DNA of 64,000 bases from the NCBI GenBank assembly GCA_938015435.1, contig CALLPN010000019.1, positions 1 through 64,000 of the forward strand, read 5' to 3'. Made by a program: the position numbers and the translations under genes. The notes below the pieces were generated by a model. It was not told the DNA's origin. It saw nothing but the letters and a program-made list of their open reading frames with translations, and did no database searches. This DNA is from an uncultured Saprospiraceae bacterium (GTDB lineage Bacteria > Bacteroidota > Bacteroidia > Chitinophagales > Saprospiraceae). This document shows positions 9,732-18,280 of the stretch, in pieces (the stretch's first letter is position 1; each line of letters opens with the position of its first letter).

Positions 9732-11552
9732 CTATCTAATCACAGCAAAATCCGGTGAAACTATAATTAAATATATTGCGGTTAGGACTCTATTAATTTC
9801 AAACCCAGTCCAAGTTATAGTAGCTAGATTTTCACGTAGCGACTGTCGTAACTCATCTGACAGCTGCCCATTGGTCAACACCTTATCTAGCTCATTGATC
9901 AACAGCTCTGGTTCAGAAGCAAGACCACTATATGCTTCAAAATCTATTTTCGTTTCGCCGAAGTGATACCTAATTTGCCAGTTATTTGGACTTGCTTCAT
10001 AATATTCATTTGCCGATATCAAGTATCTCCAAGTCCTTGTCCATTGGAATGCCGTATTAAAGTAGGCAATCGAAGAACCAGTATCATGAATTTTAAATTC
10101 TGGAGCGACCAAACCTTGAGCAGATATATCACCAACAGGTTGATGATTTGGCAAATAAAAATTAAACACACTTGGACTATTAAGTGCTTGTTGTTTGAGT
10201 GTATTGCTATAATCATACGCATTCCAAAATCTACCACTCGGATCAGAAATAAGCTCCAATCCTCTAGTAACTTGTAAATGTCTCATCAATGGTTCGCGTA
10301 ATCTTGATGAATGCTGCTCAAACATATAATCACCGTCTCTAGCTTCACTATCTAACAGAATCGCTTTGACTACAGCTCCCATATCGCCTCTTTCTCCATT
10401 ACCATTATTGATAAATACATTAGCTACTCTTTCAACATAAGCTGGTGTTGGATTAGATTTTACTAATCTCTGAATGAGACGGTAACTGATAAACGGGGGA
10501 ACATTATGATGGTTAAAAAGAATATCGATGGCCTGGTTGAGATCATCCATAGCCGATTGATTAGCAGGTAGTGTATTATTTTTAAGTATTATTTTAGATT
10601 CCGTTTCATGGAATGACGGATATGCCGCCATGGGCACGGTTAGATCCGTTCCATATATACCTATACCAAATACCGGCTCAGTTGTCCAAACCACATTTTC
10701 ATTTATTGCCCCTGGGCCAAAACCAGTAAATACTTTTGCCATTTCCTTGACATCTTCATTATCATAGGTAGGAATAGAATTTCCATTATTGTCAAGTTGC
10801 TGAGTACCGTCATTATTTAGTTCGTACAATCCAATTGTAAACAATTGCATGATCTCTCTTGCATAGTTTTCATCTGGATGAATGTTTTCTGAAGGGATTG
10901 CTTTTTGATTATTTAGATGACTCAAATAATATCCCATAGAAGCATGAAGAGATACATCAGTCAGCAGATCTTTATAATTGCCAAATGCCCCGTCCAATAA
11001 TTTATCATAGTAGTTGGCCATACCTTCAGCATAACCACCTAATTCAGAATTAGATGATATTACTAATATCTGTGAAAGGCCGTATGCCACTTTTTGTCTT
11101 AATAAGTCATCAGCCGTCATACTATTTTGCCACCAAGCAAAGTTCAAATGTTTCATATTAGGTCCATTGACATTAGCAGGATCTTCATGACCCACTGCTA
11201 TAATTGTATCAATGTACTCAGTCCATACATTCTCTAATTGGGATTCCAAGTATGTAATCGGCTCCACAAGTTGCTGATCTATCCAATCTTCATAATCCAT
11301 ATCCTTGACGATATTGATAAGATCTAAATCTGCACCCATCGTTGCCTGACTCAAGAATCTTCCAGTCTCAAACAATCTAGAATCCATACCCACACCATCT
11401 ATAGTTCTTATAGCTTGTGTACCTGTAAAGTCGCTACTGCTTGTTACTGTAATACCTGCGGAATGTCCAGCACCGATATAGTCGTCATATTGCTGTGCGG
11501 ATACCAATGAGAAAGATATAGTTGCGATAAGAAAAGTAAATAAATGTTTCAT
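9732..11552 (-). CDS. DUF1800 family secreted protein
   Basis: 606 residues with a Sec signal peptide ending about residue 19 (SFSLVSAQQ). DUF1800 hallmarks are visible: GRFLSQATMGADLDLINIV near 63-82, DWIDQQLVEP, RQKVAYGLSQILV, NYAREIMQLFTIGLYEL, VKEMAKVFTGFG and YRLIQRLVKSNPTPAYVERVANVF. No C-terminal T9SS domain is apparent. The family's role is uncharacterised. It is the first gene of a three-gene minus-strand set (DUF1800, DUF1501, discoidin-like T9SS protein) with short gaps, probably one transcript. Confidence 0.85.
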   Translation of the reverse strand: MKHLFTFLIATISFSLVSAQQYDDYIGAGHSAGITVTSSSDFTGTQAIRTIDGVGMDSRLFETGRFLSQATMGADLDLINIVKDMDYEDWIDQQLVEPITYLESQLENVWTEYIDTIIAVGHEDPANVNGPNMKHLNFAWWQNSMTADDLLRQKVAYGLSQILVISSNSELGGYAEGMANYYDKLLDGAFGNYKDLLTDVSLHASMGYYLSHLNNQKAIPSENIHPDENYAREIMQLFTIGLYELNNDGTQQLDNNGNSIPTYDNEDVKEMAKVFTGFGPGAINENVVWTTEPVFGIGIYGTDLTVPMAAYPSFHETESKIILKNNTLPANQSAMDDLNQAIDILFNHHNVPPFISYRLIQRLVKSNPTPAYVERVANVFINNGNGERGDMGAVVKAILLDSEARDGDYMFEQHSSRLREPLMRHLQVTRGLELISDPSGRFWNAYDYSNTLKQQALNSPSVFNFYLPNHQPVGDISAQGLVAPEFKIHDTGSSIAYFNTAFQWTRTWRYLISANEYYEASPNNWQIRYHFGETKIDFEAYSGLASEPELLINELDKVLTNGQLSDELRQSLRENLATITWTGFEINRVLTAIYLIIVSPDFAVIR

Positions 11553-12184
11553 ACGCTTGGCTTTTTTTAAAAGTGGAGATCGTATCGATATCCTAATTTA
11601 TTATTTGAGGTAATTGCCTTTGTGTAAATATCGCTAACTGTATTGGATTATATATCCGTGCTTATGCTGATTTTATTACTAAGGGTATTACCTAATTTTA
11701 TGAGATTGGTTGAAAAGTGTGATTAGGTCATATCATACATAATCAAGTTATCTATCTAGGTCATGTATTATATTAAATACAATTCTTATAGTCAACTTAA
11801 CTCATGATATAGCTTGACACCAATAGTGCTTGATATACAGATGGCAAAAGATAAAAACTGACAATTGGTTGTCTATCTAATGAGATTTGTAAATTAAACT
11901 CTATATGATATAAGACAAGATTAAAGCCCAACAACCCTTATAGAACAGGGTATTAAAAAAATATCATCCTTCAAAAGAGTACTGACGTTGTCAATAGGTA
12001 GTAAGAAACAAAATTTCTTACTTATCGAAACTCAACACAACTATCAAATATATAACAATATTAACACATATGTAATAAAGATTAGCCTAATCATTAACAA
12101 ATTGAAGGTTTTTACCGTCCTTCATAAAGTGAACACTCTCAAAGAGATCAATTTCTGTTTTTAACTATTAAGAATTAAGCCTAA
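11553..12184. other. Divergent intergenic region
   Basis: 632 bp between the divergent DUF1800 and PqiA-like genes. I see no coding frame and no exact TAnnTTTG promoter box placed for either gene. A small perfect 8-bp inverted repeat (GTAAGAAA / TTTCTTAC) lies at 12001-12021. Nothing else is supported. Confidence 0.4.
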
Positions 12185-13492
12185 ATGAAGTATATAATTT
12201 TCCTTCTGCTCATTGGATTAACAGCATATGGCGCTATTGAAGGCTATGGTCTATATCAAGATCAAAAGAAAGTAAGCCAACTCAAAGCCGATCATGCAGA
12301 TATCAATAAGATCAATTATGGTTTGTTTAATCTCGATCTTTGGAAGAAGAAGGCAATGACCATATTTGACAGTAAGATTGGAGAATTTAAAATCAGTCCA
12401 GATGTATATAAGCAACTAGAAGCTGAAGTAATGGTATATCTAGATAATGTATACGAAGAATATATAGGCTCAGGTAAGTTAGTCAATGAAATGATAGCTA
12501 ATGCCGAAAAATCTGGCTCCGTAAACAAGTTTTTTCTAAAATTGATCAAAGGCAACATCGGTGATCAAATCAAAAAACTCAATATCGATAAGCAACTGCC
12601 GACTATAGCCAAGGCTATATCAAAAGAGATCAAAGCCAACGAACCAAAGATCAGATATTATATAGAAGAAGGCATACAAGATATGTTGTTCGCAGGGGCA
12701 GAAGATATCGAAATAGTAGATCCTCGTACCGCTGTATATCAGCTATACGGTGCAGAAGATCTGGAAGGAACCAATACGGCTATACTCAGCCAAATACAAG
12801 CTTTAGATCCAAGCATAGACAAGGCATTAGAAAGAGTAATCATTATCATGGGCATATCCATCCTTTTAGGTTTATTGCTTTTTAAACTTATTGGATTTAA
12901 GCTATTTGTAAGTCACTGGACGATCGCTTCTGTCGTATTGTTGGTACTTGGAGTAAGTATGCCTATGATAGATTTAGATGCGAGACTTAACTCGTTCCAG
13001 ATGGATCTGTTAGGTAGTAAAATAGGATTCGACGAACAGTCCCTTTACTATCAAAGTAAATCGATATTAGATGTAACGACTACCCTAATCAAAGAAGGTG
13101 CTGCTGATCTCAAGATTGTAGGTTATATGATCCTTATGTTTAGTGTTATATTTCCTTTCATCAAACTGCTTCTCTCTTCACTGTTCTTGTTCAGTTCCAA
13201 AGTTTCGAATAGTAAATTGGCCAAAGGCATTATATTTCATTTGGGTAAATGGAGTATGGCTGATGTATTTGTAGTGGCGCTCTTCATGTCATATATCGGA
13301 TTTCATGGGTTGCTCACTTCACAGCTTGGAGGAATCGCAAGGAATGAAACTGGCTTTGCTATAGAGACACTAAACTATAGTCGATTAGCACCTGGAGCAC
13401 TGTTCTTTACAAGCTATTGTATCTTATCTATTATTATTGGTATTATTATCAATAGACATGATAACCAAAATACTGATATCGATACGATCTAA
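12185..13492 (+). CDS. PqiA (paraquat-inducible protein A) family membrane protein
   Basis: 435 residues. There is an N-terminal hydrophobic segment (1-20), then a soluble extracytoplasmic region (about 25-215) rich in charged helices. A C-terminal half with four hydrophobic segments follows: GISILLGLLLFKLIGFKLF, a second ending VLGVSMPMIDL, MILMFSVIFPFIKLLLSS, and ALFFTSYCILSIIIGIII. The signature GKWSMADVFVVALFMSYIG is characteristic of the PqiA domain. PqiA/LetA proteins work with MCE proteins in lipid transport across the envelope in Proteobacteria. No MCE (PqiB) gene lies next to it, so the partner is unknown. Two A/T-rich inverted repeats downstream may end the transcript. Confidence 0.75.
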   Translation: MKYIIFLLLIGLTAYGAIEGYGLYQDQKKVSQLKADHADINKINYGLFNLDLWKKKAMTIFDSKIGEFKISPDVYKQLEAEVMVYLDNVYEEYIGSGKLVNEMIANAEKSGSVNKFFLKLIKGNIGDQIKKLNIDKQLPTIAKAISKEIKANEPKIRYYIEEGIQDMLFAGAEDIEIVDPRTAVYQLYGAEDLEGTNTAILSQIQALDPSIDKALERVIIIMGISILLGLLLFKLIGFKLFVSHWTIASVVLLVLGVSMPMIDLDARLNSFQMDLLGSKIGFDEQSLYYQSKSILDVTTTLIKEGAADLKIVGYMILMFSVIFPFIKLLLSSLFLFSSKVSNSKLAKGIIFHLGKWSMADVFVVALFMSYIGFHGLLTSQLGGIARNETGFAIETLNYSRLAPGALFFTSYCILSIIIGIIINRHDNQNTDIDTI

Positions 13493-13685
13493 ATATTAAA
13501 GCGACTTTGGCTTATTAAAATTCTTACGTTTAATAAAGTAACCTAAATTTGATCTTTAATCTTGGCCCTTATTATCACAACATATTAATTGGATCCAATC
13601 TATTCGGAAAGTTTCAAACAAACTAATTCTACTTGAAAGAGACTTCGTTAATTGTCCTCGAATTAAGCAAATTTGTAAGCTGTTC

Positions 13686-13752
13686 AATAGATTAATAGAT
13701 ATTAATCTATTTTAGAATTTCAGTCAATTCAATAATTCTTGTAGAGAATTAT
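13686..13752. terminator. Two A/T-rich inverted repeats between convergent genes
   Basis: 13686-13711 is a perfect inverted repeat (arms AATAGATTAATA and TATTAATCTATT). 13732-13752 has arms ATAATTCT and AGAATTAT around TGTAG. Both lie between convergent genes. The lack of G-C pairs and of clean T tracts makes terminator function uncertain. Confidence 0.3.
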
Positions 13753-13782
13753 CTATTTATATTGTAAATCTCAGTCTTGATC

Positions 13783-14805
13783 TTACCGCAATACTGAAAT
13801 TGAAATAGTCTGGTGGCCATCTGTAAGGAAATATATACCAGACGTAAGATCGTCTCCCAATTCCAAATAGCCATCATAAGTTCCTTCTGGATAAGTCTTT
13901 ACCGATTTTCCTGTATGATCGATGAGCTGAAGACTAGTCGTTGTATTATCAATATTGACAACACTTGTCGTATTGAGATCTATAGGATTAGGATAGGCTG
14001 TCCACCTTTCAGATTTGGTACTATTATTCACCACTCTTGTTGTAGAATAGTCCTTAGCACCATCGTGATCTATCTGTAAGATACGATAGTATAATGTTCC
14101 CTTAGGTGCAGCTTCGTCTTGATACTCATATGAAATAAAATCTAATGAATTATCATTACCATCGACTGTCGCTATATTAGTGAATCTCACATTATCAGTA
14201 CTTCTTTGAATTACAAATCGATCATTATTGATTTCAGTGGCTGTAGTCCATTTTACATCAATTCTTTCACCATTCATTTTAACTATAAAAGAAGCAAATT
14301 CGACAGGTAACCCTTGCGATACTTCCATATACCCACCATTGTCACCTGATGTCCCACCATTAGAATTTACAGCATTTCCTCTAAGTGTAAATATAGGTTC
14401 TGTCGCGCCAGAATTTGGTGAAGTCCAATCAAAATCCCAGCAAGAAGGATTACCTGGAGATCCGAATGGCTTAGGAAAAGTATGTGTAATTCGGTCACTT
14501 GTTCCATTAACTTGAGTTTCTCCATCTACAGTAGCTAATGCACCTAGATCTGTTTCTACTCTAAAACCCGCAGCAAGTTTTCCTGGATCAACTATACAAA
14601 GTTGCATTGAATAAGTAGTACCGAGAGCAACCGCTCCACTGTTTGGTAATCCAGTCAAGATGATGGATCCATTGGCGCTAGTGTTACCGCCATGGCAGCC
14701 ACTACAAGCTCCTGTTAGATTACCGCCAGAATGACTAGAATTAAAAAACACCACAATAACAGCTAGGAATGCGAAGAATGGAAAAGAAAGTCCTTGGTAT
14801 TTCAT
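13783..14805 (-). CDS. Secreted CXXCH-containing protein with T9SS type A sorting domain
   Basis: 340 residues. A signal peptide or anchor covers residues 8-22. A single c-type-cytochrome-like motif CSGCH occurs at 34-38 in the mature N terminus. Residues about 45-170 form a beta-rich domain (GSIILTGLPNSG, YSMQLCIVDPG, GFRVETDLGAL, CWDFDWTSPNSG) resembling the choice-of-anchor V / Reeler-like domain that often carries such a CXXCH. Then comes the WTTATEINNDRFVIQRS linker and a type A sorting domain (about 265-340, YPNPIDL, GIYFLTDG). One heme might be bound covalently, but the motif could also be structural. It is predicted to be surface-exposed. It stands alone between convergent and divergent neighbours. 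Confidence 0.75.
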   Translation of the reverse strand: MKYQGLSFPFFAFLAVIVVFFNSSHSGGNLTGACSGCHGGNTSANGSIILTGLPNSGAVALGTTYSMQLCIVDPGKLAAGFRVETDLGALATVDGETQVNGTSDRITHTFPKPFGSPGNPSCWDFDWTSPNSGATEPIFTLRGNAVNSNGGTSGDNGGYMEVSQGLPVEFASFIVKMNGERIDVKWTTATEINNDRFVIQRSTDNVRFTNIATVDGNDNSLDFISYEYQDEAAPKGTLYYRILQIDHDGAKDYSTTRVVNNSTKSERWTAYPNPIDLNTTSVVNIDNTTTSLQLIDHTGKSVKTYPEGTYDGYLELGDDLTSGIYFLTDGHQTISISVLR

Positions 14806-15130
14806 CTTTAGTTTTTTTAGGTTAATCTAAGTAACATTTTGAATGTTAATCATCTCATCTTAGAATGTATTATTCATTGATTACACTTCCATTCCCAAAA
14901 TAAGTATTCCCAAAGTAAGCTTTATTTTATGTAATCGAGTATAAAATGCCAACGCCATTCCTTTACATAAATCCAAATAAAGGAAAATAGCTATTCCTTG
15001 TCCGCATAACTACGGATAATCGATAATGTATAACGCTTACTCGGTTGACACTTCAAAAAGATCATATCGGGTAGATATTAGTATCATATTAAGAGCGTAA
15101 GAAGCTCAATCACAAACTAAATTAGATACC
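14806..15130. other. Intergenic region upstream of small membrane protein
   Basis: 325 bp between divergently oriented genes. No coding frame, no exact TAnnTTTG box and no strong hairpin were found. Confidence 0.35.
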
Positions 15131-15292
15131 ATGAAAACCAAAGAAATAAACACAACTAATGAAAACGATTACAGTCAAGTGATCCTGGTAATCGGAATTG
15201 CAGTCATGATAAAAATCCTATTCTCAAGTCTTGGGTTAGATATTACTGGTACAGCAAAACATATGGCTAATAACTTGGCAATGGTTTTTTAG
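15131..15292 (+). CDS. Small single-pass membrane protein, 53 residues
   Basis: An ATG at 15131 opens a 53-codon frame ending TAG at 15290-15292. A polar N terminus of about 16 residues rich in Thr, Asn and Glu is followed by one hydrophobic segment (VILVIGIAVMIKILFSSLGL) and a short polar tail. I do not recognise the family. It precedes the SH3 protein by about 100 bp on the same strand and may share its transcript. Support is the clean frame, the typical membrane profile and the placement; coding status is not proven. Confidence 0.4.
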   Translation: MKTKEINTTNENDYSQVILVIGIAVMIKILFSSLGLDITGTAKHMANNLAMVF

Positions 15293-15393
15293 CCGCCAAA
15301 TCTTATTATCAATCATCAAGTAAAAGAGACTGCGAGTCACTTATAATAATTCACACAACAATCATTCACCTCACTTTTTAAATATTAAATATT

Positions 15394-16158
15394 ATGAACA
15401 AATTAGCATCAATCATCGCAATAATAGTCCTATGGGTGTCAGGTACATCTGCGACTACCTACCCAATATTCGAAGAAGGCCAACAACTCTTCGTAGTGGC
15501 ACAATCTGGATTAAGTCTCAGAACAGAGCCTGGATCTCATCAAGAACTCATTACTATCATTCCTTATGGAGAAGTAGTACAGATACTCCAACCTGACTCA
15601 ATACTCCTTAAAGAAAATATCAATTGGGTATCTGGCCAATGGATCCCAGTACATTACGATGGGCACATCGGATATGTATTTGACGGGTACTTATCGCCTT
15701 TGACATTACCGTCTTACTCTTTTGAAAAAACACAATCTGATCTAGACCTCATCTACCCTCTAGAATCATGGGTAGGGGTACATTTACACGCTATAGGTGG
15801 ACAGGATACAGTTACTACTGATTATTATGATCAAGTTACGCAATCCTACGAATCAGGTGATCAACTCACTAGAATGAATGCTGGAAACTTATATAAGTTA
15901 AAGTTGAATCTAAAGGACGTTCGTATCATGGATGCATATCATTTACTGAAATCTATGTTGAATGACAAATACGAAATCGACCACTTTGAAAGATCAAGTC
16001 TGTTCTTAGCCGATGAAGGCAGCGAGCTCAAAAGAATCAAAATACAGTTAGACAATCCAGTGGATATCAGGTATACTTCAAGCGGAGATGTACTTGTGAC
16101 GATCACTAGTCAAGAGTATGAATGCGATCTACTCAGTGAGGTAAGTGAAGGAGAATAA
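15394..16158 (+). CDS. Secreted bacterial SH3-domain protein
   Basis: 254 residues. Signal peptide about 1-20 (ending GTSAT). Residues about 30-105 form a bacterial SH3 (SH3b) domain: VVAQSGLSLRTEPGSHQELITIIPYGEVV, then WIPVHYDGHIGYVFDGYLSPL. Such domains usually bind cell-wall peptides or ligands. The C-terminal 140 residues are not recognised and contain a duplicated Asp/Tyr-rich section. It is probably periplasmic or exported. A strong terminator follows at 16184-16217. Confidence 0.7.
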   Translation: MNKLASIIAIIVLWVSGTSATTYPIFEEGQQLFVVAQSGLSLRTEPGSHQELITIIPYGEVVQILQPDSILLKENINWVSGQWIPVHYDGHIGYVFDGYLSPLTLPSYSFEKTQSDLDLIYPLESWVGVHLHAIGGQDTVTTDYYDQVTQSYESGDQLTRMNAGNLYKLKLNLKDVRIMDAYHLLKSMLNDKYEIDHFERSSLFLADEGSELKRIKIQLDNPVDIRYTSSGDVLVTITSQEYECDLLSEVSEGE

Positions 16159-16183
16159 AGTATAAGTAGGTTAGTAAGGCGAT

Positions 16184-16217
16184 AGAGGGCTACTCACGAA
16201 GTAGTCCTCTTTTTTTA
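16184..16217 (+). terminator. Intrinsic terminator after SH3 protein
   Basis: An 11-bp stem (AGAGGGCTACT / AGTAGTCCTCT, one G-T pair) with loop CACGA is followed by a T8 run. Confidence 0.85.
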
Positions 16218-16222
16218 TAGGA

Positions 16223-17071
16223 TTAAGACTTTAATGTAGCTGGTCTAATAAAACAATCAATGCCCTCATTTTGATATTTGCTATACAAAGTATTAACATC
16301 AGATTTCGATACACGCTGAACGACTTTAAAGTACTTTCTGCCTTTTACGAATTCTTCCAAAATAGAAACTGACATCCCTTCTTTTTGCAATGTGTTGAGA
16401 TATTTCAATGCATCTCCATATCTATTATATGCTCCAAATTGAATCGATAAACCACTTTGATAATTTTCAACATCAACTGCATATATGTTTTTGCCAATCG
16501 ATTTTTTAGTATTTGTAGCATTGGAAACTAGTAATGCTTTCGGTTTACTTTCTGCTGCATAAGCAACGGTTACAACTTTCGGATCGCTTGGAATGATCGT
16601 TTTTCGTTTTGACTTTTTATCTTCCAATTTAAATGCCATTGGCTTAGAAGATGTAATCGGAAATTGACTGTATTGATGCAAAAACAAATATAGCTGTCTA
16701 GTATTTCTAATATTTTGAATGCGATCTACTTCATTCCCATTCTTATCGATTACCATTAATGTAGGCAACATCTTTACCTCATATGTAGCGTACCAATCGA
16801 TGTCCTTCTTTTCTGAGTAATCAGCTTTTACACTAAGAAGTCCATTGTTGATGAGATTTATAATACGTTCGTCTCTAAAATGCCCCTCCTCTAATATCTG
16901 GCAAGGTAAGCACCAGTCTGCCGTAAAGTATATTAATGAATACTGTCCACTTTCGTTCAAGGTATTCATTACTTCTTCTGGCGTGGCTTGAATGAAAGTG
17001 ACTTCCTTGTATTCAGCAAAAGCTAGATAAGAATTGCACAAAATCAAAAGCAAACATATTCCTCTAAACAT
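16223..17071 (-). CDS. Exported thioredoxin-fold protein with C-terminal SPOR domain
   Basis: 282 residues from the ATG at 17071, preferred because MFRGICLLLILCNSYLAFA is a compact signal peptide; an in-frame ATG at 17104 adds 11 residues. The thioredoxin-like domain (about 25-140) has the redox motif WCLPC (Cys54, Cys57), the cis-Pro strand MLPTLMVIDKNG and VDRI. A basic linker leads to a C-terminal SPOR domain (about 195-275: LSIQFGAYNRYGDALKYLNTL, YFKVVQRV), which normally binds denuded peptidoglycan glycans. Predicted role: periplasmic thiol-disulfide or chaperone activity targeted to the cell wall. A paralogue with the same fusion is at 48741-49544. Confidence 0.8.
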   Translation of the reverse strand: MFRGICLLLILCNSYLAFAEYKEVTFIQATPEEVMNTLNESGQYSLIYFTADWCLPCQILEEGHFRDERIINLINNGLLSVKADYSEKKDIDWYATYEVKMLPTLMVIDKNGNEVDRIQNIRNTRQLYLFLHQYSQFPITSSKPMAFKLEDKKSKRKTIIPSDPKVVTVAYAAESKPKALLVSNATNTKKSIGKNIYAVDVENYQSGLSIQFGAYNRYGDALKYLNTLQKEGMSVSILEEFVKGRKYFKVVQRVSKSDVNTLYSKYQNEGIDCFIRPATLKS

Positions 17072-17297
17072 AGGATCATAAGTGAATGAGCTATAAAGGT
17101 ACATATTTAAATTATTTATATATAATTTAAATGCTATATGGCAGTATATCTAGATTATTGGGCTTTAAAATCAGAAACATGCGAAATCTAGCGTTCTTAT
17201 TAAGATTTTAATCAGTATACTATCAACTTTGAAAACTGCTAAATTTTTGGGGAATATTTATATCTTGTTTCTTTGATAAAGATAATTGGACAAATAT

Positions 17298-17777
17298 ATG
17301 AAAGCAAGAATCCGAAAATTCAAAACATTTATTGAACAAAATATATGGGCAGACTTTCTGTTCGTTTTCACTGTATACATTACAATTCAACTGGTTAGTA
17401 ATTATATGAAAAGTGATGCCAAACCTATTGGTGAACTCTTGTTGCCCTCACTTTTTTTTACTGTAATATTCGTTCCTATAATTAGAATGTTAAGACCTAA
17501 TGAAGAAGGCTTAGGTCTCTATATCATGGTAGATCATGTGCGACATTATCAAGTAGGCCAAAGACCTCAACTTAAATCATTCCTTGAGTCTAAAGGCTAT
17601 CTGACAGATTACAATAAGGGTTCTATATCATATTTCAAATCGAAAAAAGATAGTGTCTTTACTACCCAAAAGACTTTCATACATGAGACCGAGCATTGGG
17701 TTGCTTTGGTAGCTCCACCAGAGGTACTTAATCAAGTACCCGCATCTATCATTTCGATCTATCCTCAAAAAAGATAA
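17298..17777 (+). CDS. Small two-helix membrane protein, unknown family
   Basis: 159 residues from the ATG at 17298 (an in-frame TTG at 17286 would add 4). Two hydrophobic segments occur near the N terminus (FLFVFTVYITIQLVS and LLLPSLFFTVIFVPII), then a soluble C-terminal domain: LKSFLESKGYLTDYNKGSIS, YFKSK, ALVAPPEVLNQVPASIISI. The next gene overlaps its stop (TAATG) and has the same layout and a similar C-terminal pattern, so the two look like tandem paralogues. Function unknown; cytoplasmic membrane. Confidence 0.65.
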   Translation: MKARIRKFKTFIEQNIWADFLFVFTVYITIQLVSNYMKSDAKPIGELLLPSLFFTVIFVPIIRMLRPNEEGLGLYIMVDHVRHYQVGQRPQLKSFLESKGYLTDYNKGSISYFKSKKDSVFTTQKTFIHETEHWVALVAPPEVLNQVPASIISIYPQKR

Positions 17778-18196
17778 TGAAGAAGAACACAAAAACCACA
17801 ATATTCATCTTTCTATTTCATTTCCTATTTTGGTTAGGGTTCACTTACCTAACGCGTGATGACGAACAATGGAAATGGATAAGAAACGCACTAATCAGCC
17901 TTGGTTACGCAGTTCCGATGACATACATGTACAGCCAACAAATGAAAAACCATCAGCTATACCTTGCTGCCGGACAGGGTGAAGGTCTCATCAAATATTT
18001 AATCGAAGAGGGTTACATAGAAAAGAAAAAGAAAGATAATGCTACGTATTTCAAAAAAACAGGATGGTCATTCAAGCCTTTTACTTACACTGTAATAACA
18101 GAATCTGCATTCTATACTTTATTAGTCGCTTCGGATCATATTATAGAAAATGTACCCGAGCATCTCGAACGGATTAGGCAACCACATACTGTTTAA
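17777..18196 (+). CDS. Small two-helix membrane protein, paralogue of preceding gene
   Basis: 139 residues; the ATG overlaps the previous stop by one base (TAATG), indicating translational coupling. Two hydrophobic segments (TIFIFLFHFLFWLGFTYL and NALISLGYAVPMTYMYS) precede a soluble domain with IKYLIEEGYIEKKKKDNAT, YFKK, TESAFYTLLVASDHIIENVPEHL. This parallels the neighbour's LKSFLESKGYL, YFKSK, ALVAPPE and VP pattern. A 16-bp perfect palindrome (18195-18210, AAATCAAT and its complement) overlaps the stop. Function unknown. Confidence 0.65.
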   Translation: MKKNTKTTIFIFLFHFLFWLGFTYLTRDDEQWKWIRNALISLGYAVPMTYMYSQQMKNHQLYLAAGQGEGLIKYLIEEGYIEKKKKDNATYFKKTGWSFKPFTYTVITESAFYTLLVASDHIIENVPEHLERIRQPHTV

Positions 18197-18239
18197 ATCA
18201 ATATTGATTTTGACCAAAGACTGTCAACTCTTTACTTAA

Positions 18240-18278
18240 GACTATTGACTAACTGATGACTGTTGACTGAAGACTGAA
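18240..18278. repeat. Degenerate tandem heptamers (GACTnnn)
   Basis: The stretch reads GACTATT, GACTAAC, TGAT, GACTGTT, GACTGAA, GACTGAA, with an isolated GACTGTC at 18219. It lies between convergent genes and ends two bases before the DEAD-box gene stop. Confidence 0.6.
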
Positions 18279-18280
18279 CC

